From positions 1 through 7,709 of the forward strand of contig DYQV01000114.1 in the NCBI GenBank assembly GCA_020719105.1: a stretch of DNA of 7,709 bases, written 5' to 3'. The first letter of the stretch is position 1; every line of letters starts with the position of its first letter. The stretch comes from Rikenella microfusus. Its GTDB lineage: Bacteria; Bacteroidota; Bacteroidia; Bacteroidales; SZUA-534. The notes below the pieces were generated by a model. That model searched no databases. It had not been told where the DNA came from and was given only the letters and a program-made list of their open reading frames with translations. The position numbers were made by a program, and so were the translations under genes. Of the stretch, positions 7,388 through 7,709 are shown in pieces.

Positions 7388-7408
7388 AAAAAAATCCCTT
7401 AGGGATTT
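7388..7408 (-). terminator. Intrinsic-terminator-like hairpin, - strand
   Basis: AAATCCC (7392-7398) pairs with GGGATTT (7402-7408) around a 3-base loop. On the - strand the stem is followed without a gap by more T (seven in a row counting the stem, 7394-7388), the form of an intrinsic terminator. On the + strand the 3' flank is TTAAAATG rather than a T run. A - strand terminator here has no visible gene to serve within the window. Confidence 0.45.
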
Positions 7409-7420
7409 AAAATGAACGGC

Positions 7421-7462
7421 GAGCGGTGAAACCCTCATGAGCGTTAGCGAATAACCCCTCAT
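7421..7462 (+). repeat. Two-unit imperfect direct repeat
   Basis: Two adjacent units begin GAGCG and end ACCC(C)TCAT: 7421-7438 (18 bases) and 7439-7462 (24 bases). The second differs mainly by a 6-base insertion spread through the middle (TTAGC and TA, plus one extra C). Neither is coding. They lie between the hairpins at 7392-7408 and 7474-7493 and appear to be part of one repeated element. Confidence 0.45.
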
Positions 7463-7473
7463 TCAAGTAATAG

Positions 7474-7493
7474 CCCCGAGTTTCAACTCGGGG
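7474..7493. repeat. Perfect 20-bp palindromic hairpin (CCCCGAG...CTCGGGG)
   Basis: CCCCGAGTT (7474-7482) and AACTCGGGG (7485-7493) are exact inverse copies separated by TC, giving a practical stem of eight base pairs with a four-base loop and an additional G-T pair outside. It is the strongest hairpin in the window. It lacks a T run on the + strand, so it is not a typical terminator. Hairpins of this CCCCGAG/CTCGGGG type recur, as I remember it, in intergenic regions of many Bacteroidota genomes. Confidence 0.7.
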
Positions 7494-7515
7494 TATATGA
7501 TTTTTCGGTACAAAA

Positions 7516-7565
7516 TCGGCGCATGTTGTGAAAATTCATTGAAATTGCGTGTAATCATGCGCCGA
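7516..7565. repeat. 10-bp inverted repeat with 30-base loop
   Basis: TCGGCGCATG (7516-7525) and CATGCGCCGA (7556-7565) are exact inverse copies. A second arm, TTTTCGG at 7502-7508, can pair with CCGAAAA at 7562-7568, competing for part of the same 3' strand. The 30-base loop is too long for a terminator; element ends, a paired protein site or a structured RNA are possible. Confidence 0.55.
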
Positions 7566-7570
7566 AAATG

Positions 7571-7586
7571 GAAATTTTAAAATTTC
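7571..7586. repeat. 16-bp perfect AT-rich palindrome
   Basis: GAAATTTTAAAATTTC is perfectly self-complementary and sits five bases beyond the inverted repeat at 7516-7565. A 16-bp perfect palindrome is less likely by chance than the short AT symmetries around it, but AT-rich sequence produces these readily. No function is shown. Confidence 0.5.
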
Positions 7587-7709
7587 ATTTCTTAAATGCG
7601 GTTGCCTTGTGTGTTTCCTAATTAAAATTGCATAATTCTGAATTTTTTAGTAATTTAGTTGAAAATAGGTGATATTTTAATTAAAAATAAACCAATAAAA
7701 TTTTGCTAA

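Larger units (their letters stand above)
7293..7709. other. Non-coding, palindrome-rich region at the right end
   Basis: No reading frame of credible length is seen on either strand in these 417 bases. The first ~90 bases (7293-7380) show nothing notable. Bases 7388-7586 carry four separate inverted repeats and a two-unit imperfect direct repeat, listed individually. The remaining ~120 bases are very AT-rich, with a short TTTTAATTAAAA palindrome at 7675-7686, and probably lead to a gene outside the window. The central part is locally GC-richer than the surrounding sequence, which sets it apart as a discrete insertion-like block. Confidence 0.6.

Noticed and set aside
7388..7586. CRISPR array or attachment site in the repeat-rich tail
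   Set aside because: Repeats are not regularly spaced copies of one unit, there are no spacers of constant length, and no cas, integrase or tRNA gene is nearby.

Overview
The window comes from the chromosome of a member of the Bacteroidota. It is AT-rich, its genes lack Shine-Dalgarno-like leaders, and several genes are preceded by the phylum's TAnnTTTG -7 promoter element. It carries a PorT-type type IX secretion protein and a lipoprotein form of the TamA/BamA family (TamL), both characteristic of this phylum. I cannot resolve genus or family from the sequence.

Layout, left to right. Positions 1-88 hold a short heptamer tandem repeat and a probable promoter. porT (89-805, +) follows and ends at a weak terminator-like hairpin. 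A two-gene + strand unit comes next: an FAD-dependent oxidoreductase of the COG2509 type (944-2503) and, 10 bases later, a YhcH/YjgK/YiaL (DUF386) protein (2514-2963). A TrmH/SpoU-type RNA 2'-O-methyltransferase lies on the - strand (2947-3723), and its 3' end overlaps that of the DUF386 gene by 17 bp. It diverges from tamL (3815-6136, +) across 91 bp that carry a -7 element facing each way. After a 232-bp gap with a palindrome/inverted-repeat cluster comes a membrane-anchored triple helix-hairpin-helix protein (6369-7292, +). The last 417 bp are non-coding and hold several hairpin-forming and repeated sequences.

How the genes work together: two of the six encode outer-membrane biogenesis or secretion proteins (PorT for the type IX system, TamL for envelope assembly). 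One is a probable periplasm-facing DNA-binding protein, one modifies RNA, and two are soluble enzymes of uncertain substrate. They look like ordinary core genes in separate transcription units rather than one dedicated pathway.

I did not find a convincing new multi-gene system. The parts least explained by genes are the palindrome-rich non-coding tail (7380-7590) and the inverted-repeat cluster directly upstream of the helix-hairpin-helix gene (6311-6349).
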